40,485 nt of DNA, taken from NCBI GenBank assembly GCA_020627655.1, contig JAHDGM010000011.1:1-40485 (forward strand), in the 5' to 3' direction. Position 1 is the first letter of the stretch. Each line of letters starts with the position of its first letter. Source of the DNA: Hellea sp. GTDB lineage: Bacteria > Pseudomonadota > Alphaproteobacteria > Caulobacterales > Maricaulaceae. The notes under the pieces are model-generated. The model was not told where the DNA came from. It did no database searches and saw only the letters and a program-made list of their open reading frames with translations. Made by a program: the position numbers and the translations under genes. Positions 9,000-18,877 of this stretch are shown here, piece by piece.

Positions 9000-9722
9000 A
9001 TGATAAATTACCTGGCCAATCCACAGCGATTTCTACGCTTCGCAAAATGGGCTATTCCCACCTTTATGTCGGCCTTTATCGTCAGTCTTTTGCTTGGGCT
9101 CTGGCAAGCTCTTATCGTGTCGCCGGAAGACGTTAAACATGGCCACGCCGTTCGAATTATGTACGTTCATGTGCCAGCTGCCATGATGTCTATGGGGGCC
9201 TATATTGCACTATTCATGGCAAGCTTCGTCAGTTTTGTATGGCGACACAGTTTAGCGGATTACGGAGCCAGAGCATTCGCCCGTCTCGGTGCAGTATTTA
9301 CGGCTCTATGCCTGATAACAGGGTCCATATGGGGAAAAACAGGATGGGGAACCTGGTGGGAATGGGATGGGCGTATGACATCTGTGTTAGTGCTGCTTTT
9401 TATATACATAGCCTATCTGTTCATTTGGGAATTTACGACGAATAAAAAACAAGCAGCTCGTTTTGCGGCCATATTTGCCATGATTGGCCTGATAAACATT
9501 CCAATTATTAAATACTCGGTTGATTGGTGGAATAGCCTGCACCAACCTGCTACGCGCGATCTGGACACCTCAATGGGATTACCATTTTACCTCATGCTGA
9601 TCGCCTATATGGCCTTATTTGCCTGGCTATCTACATATCAGGTCCGAACAGATATCATGCGCGCTCGGAAAAATCGCGAAAACCGCAAGAAAACAGCCAC
9701 AGCGTCGATTAAGGATATATGA
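9000..9722 (+). CDS. ccmC: Heme exporter protein CcmC (heme-handling protein)
   Basis: CcmC loads heme onto CcmE at the periplasmic face of the inner membrane. It has 240 residues and six predicted membrane spans. The tryptophan-rich WWD-type motif GWGTWWEWDGR is flanked by the two expected histidine regions, VHVPAAMMSM and NSLHQPAT. It ends with a 4-base overlap onto ccmD. Confidence 0.97.
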   Translation: MINYLANPQRFLRFAKWAIPTFMSAFIVSLLLGLWQALIVSPEDVKHGHAVRIMYVHVPAAMMSMGAYIALFMASFVSFVWRHSLADYGARAFARLGAVFTALCLITGSIWGKTGWGTWWEWDGRMTSVLVLLFIYIAYLFIWEFTTNKKQAARFAAIFAMIGLINIPIIKYSVDWWNSLHQPATRDLDTSMGLPFYLMLIAYMALFAWLSTYQVRTDIMRARKNRENRKKTATASIKDI

Positions 9723-9829
9723 TGTTCGAATTTGGGAAACATACCCCCTTCGTTTTATGGTCTTATGGCATCACACTGACGGCTATAACATTACTGATCA
9801 TTTATACTTATCTGCGTGGCCGCAAATGA
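9719..9829 (+). CDS. ccmD: Heme exporter small subunit CcmD
   Basis: This is a 36-residue membrane protein beginning MMFEFGKHTPFVLWSYG. It has one membrane span (about residues 12-31) and a basic tail, YLRGRK. CcmD is a short single-span subunit needed to release holo-CcmE from CcmABC. The start ATG overlaps the ccmC stop (ATGA), and the stop overlaps the mazG start (ATGA). An in-frame ATG one codon later is an equally possible start. Size, topology and position together make the call firm. Confidence 0.92.
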   Translation: MMFEFGKHTPFVLWSYGITLTAITLLIIYTYLRGRK

Positions 9830-10635
9830 CGGATATTACGTTTCTTGGAGACACACCCCTTAAGCGTTTAAAAAAGCTCATGCAGATTTTACGCTCAGAA
9901 AAAGGCTGTCCCTGGGACCGTGAACAAACCTTTGAAACAATTGCCCCTTATACGATTGAAGAAGCCTATGAAGTTCGAGAGGCTATCACTCAAAATGATT
10001 TGCCTGCCTTAAAAGAAGAATTAGGCGACCTGATGTTTCAAGTCATATTCCATTCGCAACTGGCTGATGAGCTGAATGCCTTTTCTCTGGAAGAAGTTTG
10101 CGACTGCCTGACCGAAAAAATGGTACGGCGGCACCCCCATGTATTCTCTCAAGGTGATAACCGCTCAGTCAAGGAACAAACAGACGCTTGGGAAACTTTG
10201 AAAGCAAAAGAACGAGCCGAAAAATCTCAGGACAGTATTCTCGATGATGTACCCTTGGCATTACCTGCTCTTATGCGCGCCGAAAAACTACAAAAACGAG
10301 CAGCACGTGTTGGATTTGATTGGCCTGACCTTGACGGTGTCACTGGAAAAATTTCTGAAGAGGCCGAAGAACTTGCCGAAGCGGCTCGGAGAGGTTCAGC
10401 GGATGATATTGAAGATGAAATGGGAGATTTGCTTTTTGCGCTAACTAATCTTGCGCGGCGCCTTAAAGTCGACCCTGAAAAAGCCCTGCGCCGCACTAAC
10501 GACAAATTCACGTCACGTTTTCAACATATCGAAACTAAGGCAAAACATAGGGGTCACAAATTATCGGATATGTCTCTTGATGCCATGGAGGCCGAATGGC
10601 AGGCTGCCAAGAAAATAAAACTATCCGGCTTTTAA
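9826..10635 (+). CDS. mazG: Nucleoside triphosphate pyrophosphohydrolase MazG
   Basis: MazG hydrolyses (d)NTPs to monophosphates and pyrophosphate, cleaning up aberrant nucleotides. I place the start at MTDITFLGDT (269 residues), whose ATG overlaps the ccmD stop by 4 bases. The frame is open upstream to 9619, but that part overlaps ccmC and ccmD. Two MazG folds are visible. The first has TIEEAYEV and LKEELGDLMFQV (about 43-75); the second has SEEAEELAEAA and DEMGDLLFAL (about 177-206). It is convergent with hflX and shares 15 bases with its 3' end. Confidence 0.95.
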   Translation: MTDITFLGDTPLKRLKKLMQILRSEKGCPWDREQTFETIAPYTIEEAYEVREAITQNDLPALKEELGDLMFQVIFHSQLADELNAFSLEEVCDCLTEKMVRRHPHVFSQGDNRSVKEQTDAWETLKAKERAEKSQDSILDDVPLALPALMRAEKLQKRAARVGFDWPDLDGVTGKISEEAEELAEAARRGSADDIEDEMGDLLFALTNLARRLKVDPEKALRRTNDKFTSRFQHIETKAKHRGHKLSDMSLDAMEAEWQAAKKIKLSGF

Positions 10636-11937
10636 AATATCCGGATATTGCGATCTTAATTTTCCAAGATCAGCGTCGCTGAGCTGTACCTGCATGTGGC
10701 AATGCCCTGTTTCAGCTGTGTCTTCTGCAAGAACATGACCATGTTCATGCAACCAGGCCCGAACCTTAAAATCCTTGGGCGGAATTTCCACTTGAATAAT
10801 GTCGTCCCTTGCAGAGAGCATGGCTTCAACCGCTAGCATCAACTCTGAAATACCGTCTCCGGTATGGCTGCTGATTATATAGGCGTCAGTCTCTTTCTCA
10901 TTATCTCTAGCCGCCACTGCCCGTTGTATAAAACTGACGAGCCCCTCATCATTTAATAGATCAGCCTTATTCCAGACTTCAATGATATCTTGCCCATGTT
11001 CGGGGCCGGCCCCAATCTGATCGAGAACATCTAAAACATTTTGACAGCGCTGCTCTGTCAAAGGATCAGAAATGTCGCGTACATGTAACAACAGATCCGC
11101 TTCGTGAACTTCTTCCAGAGTTGCCCTGAACGCAGTGATCAAATCTGTCGGAAGATCAGCAATAAAGCCAACTGTATCAGATAAAACAGCTGGTTTGCCA
11201 TTGGGCAGTTCCAAAACCCGGTGTGTTGTGTCTAATGTTGCGAAAAGCATATCTTTAGCCAGGACGCCACTATCGGTCAGCCGATTGAACAAGGTAGACT
11301 TACCCGCATTCGTATAACCCACTAGAGCCACAACCCGTTCTGGCGCGCGTTTTCGTTTTTGCCGTTGTAGGCCGCGCGTTCGGCGCACCTGCTCAAGCTG
11401 CTGCCGAATTTTTGTCATTTTTTCGCTCAGAACCCGGCGGTCAGATTCGATCTGCGTTTCGCCTGGACCAGACAGGAAGCCTTGACCACCGCGTTGACGC
11501 TCTAAGTGAGTCCAGGTTCTGACCAATCGAGACCGTTCATAGACCAGTCTCGCCAACTCCACTTGCAGCCGACCTTCTTTCGTAGCGGCCCTTAGCCCGA
11601 ATATTTCCAGTATAAGTCCAGTCCGGTCAATGACCTTTACATTCCATAGGCGTTCAAGATTGCGCTGCTGAATGGGAGAAAGCGCAGCGTTCACGACAAC
11701 CATACTGGCTGTTTTGTTTTTTATGATCGTGGAAATTTCAGAAATCTTACCACCGCCAAGGTAATTCGCAACATGCACTTCCCGTAAAGGCACGACTTCG
11801 TCATGGATCACGTCAACATTAAGCGCTGCCGCTAATCCGACAGCTTCTTCAAGTTCTAAGTCAGCTTGGAAATTCTGGTTACGCCGCCTTGGGTGAAGTA
11901 CAACGCAACGCTCAACGACAGCCTCAAGTTCGATCAT
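10621..11937 (-). CDS. hflX: Ribosome-dissociating GTPase HflX
   Basis: HflX is a translational GTPase that splits stalled or heat-stressed 70S ribosomes. The 438 residues comprise the N-terminal HflX domain with the SGPGETQIE motif, a linking coiled coil, and a G domain. In the G domain, G1 is GYTNAGKS (207-214), G3 is DTVGF and G4 is NKAD. It is 24 bases downstream of hfq, the usual hfq-hflX pairing. No strong ribosome-binding site precedes the ATG, suggesting coupling to hfq. Confidence 0.97.
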   Translation of the reverse strand: MIELEAVVERCVVLHPRRRNQNFQADLELEEAVGLAAALNVDVIHDEVVPLREVHVANYLGGGKISEISTIIKNKTASMVVVNAALSPIQQRNLERLWNVKVIDRTGLILEIFGLRAATKEGRLQVELARLVYERSRLVRTWTHLERQRGGQGFLSGPGETQIESDRRVLSEKMTKIRQQLEQVRRTRGLQRQKRKRAPERVVALVGYTNAGKSTLFNRLTDSGVLAKDMLFATLDTTHRVLELPNGKPAVLSDTVGFIADLPTDLITAFRATLEEVHEADLLLHVRDISDPLTEQRCQNVLDVLDQIGAGPEHGQDIIEVWNKADLLNDEGLVSFIQRAVAARDNEKETDAYIISSHTGDGISELMLAVEAMLSARDDIIQVEIPPKDFKVRAWLHEHGHVLAEDTAETGHCHMQVQLSDADLGKLRSQYPDILKAG

Positions 11938-11961
11938 ATAAAGGCTAACCAGCGAATAGTA

Positions 11962-12210
11962 TTATTCGGCTTCTGCTTCTTCAGCGTCAAACAGCTGAAC
12001 TGGACCAGCAGGCATAATCGTTGAAATCGCATGCTTATAAACTAATTGAATTTGACCATCGCGGCGTAATAACACGCAAAAATTGTCAAACCAGGTCACG
12101 ACGCCTTGTAACTTCACTCCATTGACCAAAAATATGGTCAGTGGCGTTTTTGATTTTCTAACAGAGTTTAAAAAAGCGTCTTGCAAATTTTGTTTTTTTT
12201 CGCCTGACAT
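11962..12210 (-). CDS. hfq: RNA-binding protein Hfq
   Basis: Hfq is an Sm-like hexameric RNA chaperone for small-RNA regulation. It has 82 residues with the Sm1 region ([16 protein letters not shown]) and the Sm2 signature YKHAIST. The short acidic tail (AEEAEAE) is typical of alphaproteobacteria. It lies between trkH and hflX on the same strand, with about 100 bases upstream that could hold its own promoter. Confidence 0.98.
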   Translation of the reverse strand: MSGEKKQNLQDAFLNSVRKSKTPLTIFLVNGVKLQGVVTWFDNFCVLLRRDGQIQLVYKHAISTIMPAGPVQLFDAEEAEAE

Positions 12211-12310
12211 GATGACCCCACTTTTGTTTTTTCGTTTTCATTATGGCCCAGCACGTATTTAGTCAGCTTCGCAGGTAATTGGCAAGTCATAACTTATCTC
12301 ATGATATGTT

Positions 12311-13744
12311 TTAAGAGCGCCATAAACGTGGATAAATCGCGGCAAAAGCTGCTAAAACTTCCATTCGCCCCAACAACATCAAAATGCTGGCCAATATTAG
12401 TTGAAGGTTGGAAAACTCACCATAACTATACTCCGGAAGTGTCATATCCAATAGAGGCCCCATATTAGCCACTGTCGCAGCACTTGTTGTAACTGCCATT
12501 TCAAACTCCATGCCCCCCGCAGCGAGTGCCATGATACCGGCTGCAAAGAGCAAGGTGTAGCCAAAGAAATACATCCAAATGGACAAGAATGCGCTATCAG
12601 GCAATTGCCTGGACCTAAATAGAACAGGAACCACTCTGGATGGGTGCGTTAACCGATCCATGTCAGTCTCTAAATGCCTAAACAGTAACAACATGCGGAT
12701 CAATTTCAGCCCGCCAGTTGTGGAGAGTGCAGAACCCCCAATCAGAGCTAGCGATATAAGTATGACGGGAGGAATCATATCTATGCCGATCACATGGTAA
12801 TCATAGCCCGCTGATGTTGCGAAAAACACAGCTTCAGGAATAACAGTGCCAATGTGCGGCAACTCCGTATAAATGAGCCCAAATAATACCAAAATACCCA
12901 TTATCACAAAGAGGGCCCTATGCTCTACGTTCGAAAAAAGGCGCCTGAATTCCCGCCAGTTTCGACTCCTCATGGCATCCCAAACGACAGCAACGTTAAA
13001 AGCCCCTAATATACAGGAGAGAGAAAGCGCAATCATACCAACCCCGCCGACATATCCTTCCAGCCCGCCGCCTCGTGGCATGAAACCACCCGTAGCAACT
13101 GACGATAAAGATAGGCACAAAGCTTCAAATAAAGGTGTACCTGACGAGGCTAGGCCAATGAAGCAAACTGCAGAAATCAACCCATAAATGGTGGCAATAA
13201 CACGGATAACCCCCGCCAACCTTTGAAACAATTCACCTTTGCGAAATGTGAACAACAAAGAGCGATGCACGCCGGTACCTTTCAAATTCAAGGCTGCTAA
13301 AATGACCACGGCAAATGTTGCAACAACAACGCCGCCCATCCATTGTAATAGGCTACGCCAGACATGCAGTGTTTTTGGCAAAACATCAGGATCCAGCGTG
13401 CTGGCACCGGTTGTCGTTATAGCAGAAACAGACTCGAAATACGCCTGAATCGGATCAGAAACAAAGCCACTTGCCAATAACGGAATAGAAAGGACTATCG
13501 GGACGGCGCTCCAAAATACTATCAGGAATACCAACGCCTCGGTAAATGACTCTCGGGCAGGCATCAGCCTGGTCGAGAAAACAAAAACAAGCCCAAACAG
13601 TCCGACTGCAAGCGCTGTTCCACCAAATATTTGGCCATATTGAAACTCACCTATAACGAGTCCCAAAAGGGCAGTCACAACCATCAATATGGCCGCTATT
13701 AAAAAACTGTAGCCTAGCCACAATATAATTCGATTAATGGCCAC
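12311..13744 (-). CDS. trkH: Trk potassium uptake system membrane subunit TrkH
   Basis: This is the K+-translocating channel-like subunit. It has 477 residues and roughly ten or more membrane spans. Four pore-loop repeats can be seen, with glycine-containing filter segments: TTTGAST, VATGGFM, TSAGYDY and ATVANMGP. It follows trkA by 17 bases on the same strand, so gating subunit and pore are co-transcribed. The arrangement ntrX-trkA-trkH-hfq is common in alphaproteobacteria. Confidence 0.95.
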   Translation of the reverse strand: MAINRIILWLGYSFLIAAILMVVTALLGLVIGEFQYGQIFGGTALAVGLFGLVFVFSTRLMPARESFTEALVFLIVFWSAVPIVLSIPLLASGFVSDPIQAYFESVSAITTTGASTLDPDVLPKTLHVWRSLLQWMGGVVVATFAVVILAALNLKGTGVHRSLLFTFRKGELFQRLAGVIRVIATIYGLISAVCFIGLASSGTPLFEALCLSLSSVATGGFMPRGGGLEGYVGGVGMIALSLSCILGAFNVAVVWDAMRSRNWREFRRLFSNVEHRALFVIMGILVLFGLIYTELPHIGTVIPEAVFFATSAGYDYHVIGIDMIPPVILISLALIGGSALSTTGGLKLIRMLLLFRHLETDMDRLTHPSRVVPVLFRSRQLPDSAFLSIWMYFFGYTLLFAAGIMALAAGGMEFEMAVTTSAATVANMGPLLDMTLPEYSYGEFSNLQLILASILMLLGRMEVLAAFAAIYPRLWRS

Positions 13745-13761
13745 AACCTGATCCGACCTAA

Positions 13762-15132
13762 CTAGAAATATTCAGAACTGACACGGAATATTTCTTCAAC
13801 CTGCCTAAAGCTGGCCTTTTCTGCCATAACGACAAGTGTATCGCCTTTTTTCAATGTCAGGTTACGTTCCAGCGGCAGGACTTGTCCGTCTTGTATGACG
13901 GCTCCAATTGCAATGCCGTCAAGTTCAATATCTTCAAGCTTCTTTCCAACCAACTGGGAAGTTTCTAACACTTCACCTTCAACAATTTCCGCCTGCCAAT
14001 CCGATAGGGCGTAGACATCCAAAATCCGCCCACGTCTAACATGGCGTAAAATGGAAGATACCGTCGTTGCTCTTGGATCAATGACTTTGTCAATCGGCAG
14101 TTCGGAAACTAATTCCTGTATAGATATATCATTGACTAGGGCAACCACATGCCTCGCGCCAAGTTTCTTAGCTAAAACGCCTGTTAAAATATTGGTCTTG
14201 TCATCATTTGTCAGACATAGAACTAACTCAGCTTCGGGAACCCCCGCTTCTTGCTGAATTTCAGAACTCATCGCATCACCATTAAGCACGACAGTTCGCC
14301 TTAAGAGCTCAGCAGCTTTTTCGGCGCGGTCTTTCTTATATTCCACGACACGGCAACGAATACCTTTAACAGCTTCCAGCTCTTTAGCTACAAAGGAGCC
14401 CACATTGCCGCCGCCAATGACCACAATGTGCCTTGCCCGATCTGCGTTGTTTCCAACTATTTCCAATAGGCGATTGGCATGTTCTGACCTGACGATAAAA
14501 TAAGCATCATCACCAACATATAAAGGGTCATCAGGCATAGGCACAAAGATTTGGCCCTCGCGCCGGATCCCGACAATAACGGCTTGAAGTTCTGGAAACA
14601 GATCAGGAATTTGCCTTATGGGGGTCGCTATAATCGGACAATCCTCATGAATTTTCACACCCAATAGCTTAACCGCATTTTCAGCAAACGGAACGACTTC
14701 AAATGCACCGGGCATATTGAGCTGACGTAATATTGACTTACCGATTTCAACTTCTGGAGAAATAATAATGTCTATAGGCATATTTTCGCGGCTATAGAGA
14801 TCGTTCCACTCGCTCTCGAGATAGGCCTGCGCTCGAACACGTGCGACTTTTGTCGGCACATGAAAAAGTGAATGCGCCACCTGACAAGCCATCATATTGA
14901 CCTCATCGGAATGGGTTACCGCGATTATCATATCGGTAGATTCAACACCGGCCTGGCGCAGTACTTCAGGATGAGACCCATGCCCAACAACGCCTCTAAC
15001 GTCGAGTTCAGTAGTGATGTCCCGAATGAGCTCCGCAGACAGATCAACAACTGTCACCGTGTTTTGCTCTCCTGCTAGGCGCGCAGCGATACCAAAACCG
15101 ACTCGCCCTGCCCCGCAAATAATGACCCTCAT
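13762..15132 (-). CDS. trkA: Trk potassium transporter NAD-binding subunit TrkA
   Basis: TrkA is the cytoplasmic gating ring protein of the Trk K+ system. It has 456 residues and two RCK modules. Each begins with a Rossmann glycine motif, GAGRVGFG near residue 7 and GGGNVGSF near residue 240, and is followed by a TrkA-C domain. Its start overlaps the ntrX stop by 4 bases, so K+ uptake and NtrYX signalling share a transcript. Confidence 0.97.
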   Translation of the reverse strand: MRVIICGAGRVGFGIAARLAGEQNTVTVVDLSAELIRDITTELDVRGVVGHGSHPEVLRQAGVESTDMIIAVTHSDEVNMMACQVAHSLFHVPTKVARVRAQAYLESEWNDLYSRENMPIDIIISPEVEIGKSILRQLNMPGAFEVVPFAENAVKLLGVKIHEDCPIIATPIRQIPDLFPELQAVIVGIRREGQIFVPMPDDPLYVGDDAYFIVRSEHANRLLEIVGNNADRARHIVVIGGGNVGSFVAKELEAVKGIRCRVVEYKKDRAEKAAELLRRTVVLNGDAMSSEIQQEAGVPEAELVLCLTNDDKTNILTGVLAKKLGARHVVALVNDISIQELVSELPIDKVIDPRATTVSSILRHVRRGRILDVYALSDWQAEIVEGEVLETSQLVGKKLEDIELDGIAIGAVIQDGQVLPLERNLTLKKGDTLVVMAEKASFRQVEEIFRVSSEYF

Positions 15133-16523
15133 GACTCTAAATCATCCCCTCGTTTCGCGGCATTTACCCCCAAAGACTTTAATTTTCGGTGCAATGCCGA
15201 ACGCTCCATACCGACAAATGCAGCAGTTTTCGAGATATTTCCACCAAACCTTTCAATTTGCGCCTGCAAATAATCACGTTCAAACCGCTCTCTAGCGTCC
15301 CTGAGCGACATGGAAATCATGCGTTCACCACCATCATTATCCGGCGCATTCTTCATAACTGACACTTCTGGAGGCAATGTGTCCAAGGTGATCGGTTTGG
15401 CCGGGTCTCCAGTTGCAAGGATCAGTAACCGCTCAACATTATTTCTGAGTTGGCGCACATTACCGGGCCAATCATGAGCTTGCAAAGCTGCCATGGCGTC
15501 TTCCCCTATTTTGCGAGCTGGAAGTCCGGTTGAGGCAGAAAGTCGATTAATGAAATACTCAACAAGTTCCGGTATATCCTCACGTCTCTCTGACAATGGC
15601 GGCGTTTCCAGAGGCATCACATTTAACCTATGAAACAAGTCTTCACGGAAACGGCCCATTGCTGCCTCTTTTTCCAAATCCCTCGACGTGGACGTTATCA
15701 CACGTATATCAACCTGAACATTGTCTGATCCACCAATACGCTGAAACCTTTGCTCTATTAAAAGGCGTAACAGTTTACCTTGCGTTTCAAGCGGCATGTC
15801 GGCAACTTCATCGATATAAAGTGTTCCGTTATGCGCTTTTTCTAAAAGGCCGGATTTTACGGACGCACCATTATCAGACTCTGTACCAAACAGCTCTGTC
15901 TCTACCCGTTGAGGAACCATTGACGCGGCGTTCACAGCTGTAAAAGGGCCGTCCGAGCGATCAGATAACAAATGCAATTGCCTGGCAATCAGTTCTTTAC
16001 CCGTTCCAGATGGACCTTGAATAAGGACCCGGCTATTTGTAGGCGCTATACGCGCTATTTTGGATCGAAGCTGTGAAATAAATGACGAAGATCCAATGAG
16101 TTCATTGGCTGCCGTCGTACGTCCTTTTAAGTCCTCATTTTCACGCCGCAATCGCGCATTTTCAAGAGCCCTAGTGACTGTGACTAAAAGCTTTTCTGCT
16201 TTGAAAGGTTTGACAATATAATCAAAAGCACCTTTACGGATTGCCGAAACGGCAGTTTCAACAGTTCCATGCCCTGAGATCACAATGACCGGCAAAGTAG
16301 GATGGTCTTTTTTTACAAAGTCGAGCAGCTCAATTCCGTCCATTGAACTGCCTTCAAGCCATACGTCCAGAACCAGTAAAGCCGGCATGCGAGCGCGAAT
16401 AGCGTCCAGCGCCTGTTCACTCGTGGCAGACTGACGAACCGTATATCCTTCATCTTCAAGAATTCCCGCAATCATCATCCGAATATCTTGCTCATCTTCA
16501 ACAATCAGCACATCAGGCTTCAT
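15129..16523 (-). CDS. ntrX: NtrX response regulator (GAFTGA loop not conserved)
   Basis: NtrX is the partner regulator of the NtrY kinase, acting on nitrogen and redox/respiratory genes in alphaproteobacteria. It has 464 residues. The receiver domain has phosphoacceptor D53 and K105 (in VKPF). The AAA+ domain has Walker A GPSGTGKE (170-177) and Walker B GTLYIDE. A Fis-type helix-turn-helix sits at the C-terminus. Where sigma-54 activators have GAFTGA, this protein reads ESDNGASVKSG (215-225), so sigma-54 contact is not expected. NtrX proteins in this class commonly lack the motif. It is 24 bases downstream of ntrY. Confidence 0.95.
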   Translation of the reverse strand: MKPDVLIVEDEQDIRMMIAGILEDEGYTVRQSATSEQALDAIRARMPALLVLDVWLEGSSMDGIELLDFVKKDHPTLPVIVISGHGTVETAVSAIRKGAFDYIVKPFKAEKLLVTVTRALENARLRRENEDLKGRTTAANELIGSSSFISQLRSKIARIAPTNSRVLIQGPSGTGKELIARQLHLLSDRSDGPFTAVNAASMVPQRVETELFGTESDNGASVKSGLLEKAHNGTLYIDEVADMPLETQGKLLRLLIEQRFQRIGGSDNVQVDIRVITSTSRDLEKEAAMGRFREDLFHRLNVMPLETPPLSERREDIPELVEYFINRLSASTGLPARKIGEDAMAALQAHDWPGNVRQLRNNVERLLILATGDPAKPITLDTLPPEVSVMKNAPDNDGGERMISMSLRDARERFERDYLQAQIERFGGNISKTAAFVGMERSALHRKLKSLGVNAAKRGDDLES

Positions 16524-16547
16524 AGTTCCGCACCTTTATTTGTTCCA

Positions 16548-18785
16548 TCATACCGCGTTTTCCTGAACTGGCCGATCTACGATCGGTAGAAATATCTCAA
16601 TATGAGCACCGGACTTTCCATCCGGTCGCTCGGATAATTGCAAGCTTCCTGAATGATCCTCAGCGATCCTCTTTACAATTGCCAACCCTAATCCAGTGCC
16701 GGTTTCCCTCGTCGTAATATAGGGCTCTAACAATCTGTGTTTATCGGGGAACGGCCAACCTTTACCATTGTCTGAAACACCTAAAGCGAGGCGATTACCA
16801 AGTTTCGCCACTGTTGTGGTAATTAGACCATTTGGCTGATCAAGGCCCATAGCATCAACGCGTTCAGAAATAGATTCAGCAGCATTTTTATAAACATTTG
16901 TGAGAGCTTGCGAAATCAATCGTTCATCGCACGAAACCCATAAGTCATCGGTATTTGCTGTATCTTCCAACTCAAATTTCACATCCGGAAAAGCAACGCC
17001 TTGGGCAAATAATATTTTCTCAATGAGCTCTCGAAAATTCAAGTCACGAAATTCAGGTTCCGGCATTCGCGCAAAGCTGGAAAATTCATTGACCATTTGC
17101 TCCAAAGATCCAACCTGCCTGATAATTGTATCCGTACAGTTATCAAAAACATCGCGATCTTTTTTAATGTCAGAGGAATATTTGCGCTTTAATCGCTCCG
17201 CTGACAACAAAATGGGCGTCAGAGGGTTTTTAATTTCGTGAGCAATCCGGCGCGCCACTTCGCGCCACGCCGAGTATCTCTGAGCTGCCACCAGGCGCGT
17301 CATATCATCAAATGTCAGCACCCAACCGGTATCTTGATCATCTGCCTTATAGCTGGAAACTCTAAGGTCAAAATTGCGCATGCCCTCAGAAGTCTCAAAG
17401 TCAATTTGATCTTCTGTTCGTCCCGTCACGCTTTCTCTAGCCGACGCGAACACAGGAGCAAATTCCGGTAAGACGGTTTCCATGGGCTGCCCCAAGAGGT
17501 TATTAGCTGAACGCCCCGTTAAACGTTCAGCCGAGGCATTCATCAACGTGATACGACCTTCTTCAGAAAATCCTATGACGCCAGCAGTAACGCCAGATAG
17601 TACGGCTTCTGAAAACTGCCGCCTCTGCTCAGAAATACTATGTTCTTGAACGAGCTGCTCTCGCTGCGTTCCAAGTTGACGCGTCATTCGATTCAAGGCG
17701 CTACCAAGATCAGACATTTCACCCCATTCGCCCTTAACATCAACACGCGCGCTAAGATCACCACCGCGAATCTTTTCCGCCGTTTCGACCATATGACCAA
17801 GGGGCTCGATAATTCGGTTAGCCAACACAATGCCCAAAGAAATAGCAGCATAAAGAATAAGCAGCGCCGTCTCCAAAAAGGTCAGCAGGAAGATTTTTCG
17901 AAAACGGCCTTGGTCTTTGTTATACTTTTCAAGAGAGACTTCGGCATCAGCAATCCCAGTAATACTTGAAAGTACACCTACATTGGGTTTGAGATAGCGC
18001 CCTCCCATCAGGAACATATCATCATATCCTTTTAACGGAACAACCGCGATCAGATAATCGATATCATCACGGGTCAAAACGAATGTTTGCCCTTCGCCCA
18101 AAACGTTTAAAACGAATGGAGCCGGCATTTCAAATTCAGGGGATATAGGGCTTAAAACACGTGCATATATCCGTCCCTCTTTGTCCAGGATATAAATGCT
18201 ATCAATCTCAAGCGTTCGTGCAAATCGCTGAAGAAACGCATTAAAGGAAATACGCTCTTCAAAAGATGGGCGCGTAGTTTCAAGAAATCTATGAGTTCTT
18301 TCCAGTTCCTGTCCTAATTCGCGCAACTCCTGAGAAAGGTAATCATTTAAAAACCCATCAGCCCTAGAGAGAGTTTCGCGCACATTATTACCAAAAAGGT
18401 CATTAAAATTCTTGGAAATCAGGGACGTGGAAAATCCTCCTACCAAAATCGCAGGCACCAAAGCCGCAAGGCTAAAAATCAAGACAAAACGACGGTGGAG
18501 TAACGGCGCAGCACGCCGGAAAGTTGTTGCAAATAACGTGTTCCACACACGGTATCCCAGCGTGAGGCCCAAAATAACAATGACCCCAAGATTAAACAAC
18601 AATATAGGATAAGCTTGCGCTGACCGGGATGGATTGTCAGAAACAGCGTATAAAGAGCCTAAAACCGTTAAAAAAATAGCAGCGGAGAAAAATATGCCAA
18701 AAGCAGCAGATTGGATAATCTGCGGAGCAGCTGAGAAACGTTCAGGGGTGCGTATATCTGCGCCGGATTGTGGCATTGAATCCAT
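16548..18785 (-). CDS. ntrY: NtrY membrane sensor histidine kinase
   Basis: NtrY is the sensor of the NtrYX pair, with 745 residues. Three N-terminal membrane spans (about 25-125) are followed by an extracytoplasmic region (about 130-295) and a further span (about 298-325). Then come HAMP, a PAS domain (about 390-500), HisKA with H516 in [10 protein letters not shown], and an ATPase domain with the DNGKGW and GTGLGLAIVKRI boxes. It lies 92 bases after ntrC on the same strand; that gap could hold a secondary promoter. Confidence 0.95.
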   Translation of the reverse strand: MDSMPQSGADIRTPERFSAAPQIIQSAAFGIFFSAAIFLTVLGSLYAVSDNPSRSAQAYPILLFNLGVIVILGLTLGYRVWNTLFATTFRRAAPLLHRRFVLIFSLAALVPAILVGGFSTSLISKNFNDLFGNNVRETLSRADGFLNDYLSQELRELGQELERTHRFLETTRPSFEERISFNAFLQRFARTLEIDSIYILDKEGRIYARVLSPISPEFEMPAPFVLNVLGEGQTFVLTRDDIDYLIAVVPLKGYDDMFLMGGRYLKPNVGVLSSITGIADAEVSLEKYNKDQGRFRKIFLLTFLETALLILYAAISLGIVLANRIIEPLGHMVETAEKIRGGDLSARVDVKGEWGEMSDLGSALNRMTRQLGTQREQLVQEHSISEQRRQFSEAVLSGVTAGVIGFSEEGRITLMNASAERLTGRSANNLLGQPMETVLPEFAPVFASARESVTGRTEDQIDFETSEGMRNFDLRVSSYKADDQDTGWVLTFDDMTRLVAAQRYSAWREVARRIAHEIKNPLTPILLSAERLKRKYSSDIKKDRDVFDNCTDTIIRQVGSLEQMVNEFSSFARMPEPEFRDLNFRELIEKILFAQGVAFPDVKFELEDTANTDDLWVSCDERLISQALTNVYKNAAESISERVDAMGLDQPNGLITTTVAKLGNRLALGVSDNGKGWPFPDKHRLLEPYITTRETGTGLGLAIVKRIAEDHSGSLQLSERPDGKSGAHIEIFLPIVDRPVQENAV

Positions 18786-18877
18786 ATGGACTCGTATTAT
18801 TGTTGCATTTTCGTCACTAAACTACATAAGTGTTGCATAAAATCAACTAAATACTCCGTCATATTTGCGTAACGGCA

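Noticed and set aside
9619-9825. Upstream in-frame extension of mazG
   Set aside because: It lies inside ccmC and ccmD in another frame, shows no MazG-like sequence, and the ATG at 9826 has the same ATGA coupling as the other genes of the operon.
12873-13187. Open frames antisense to trkH, ntrX, lon, clpX and other long genes
   Set aside because: They lie fully opposite well-supported genes, have biased low-information translations and lack ribosome-binding sites.
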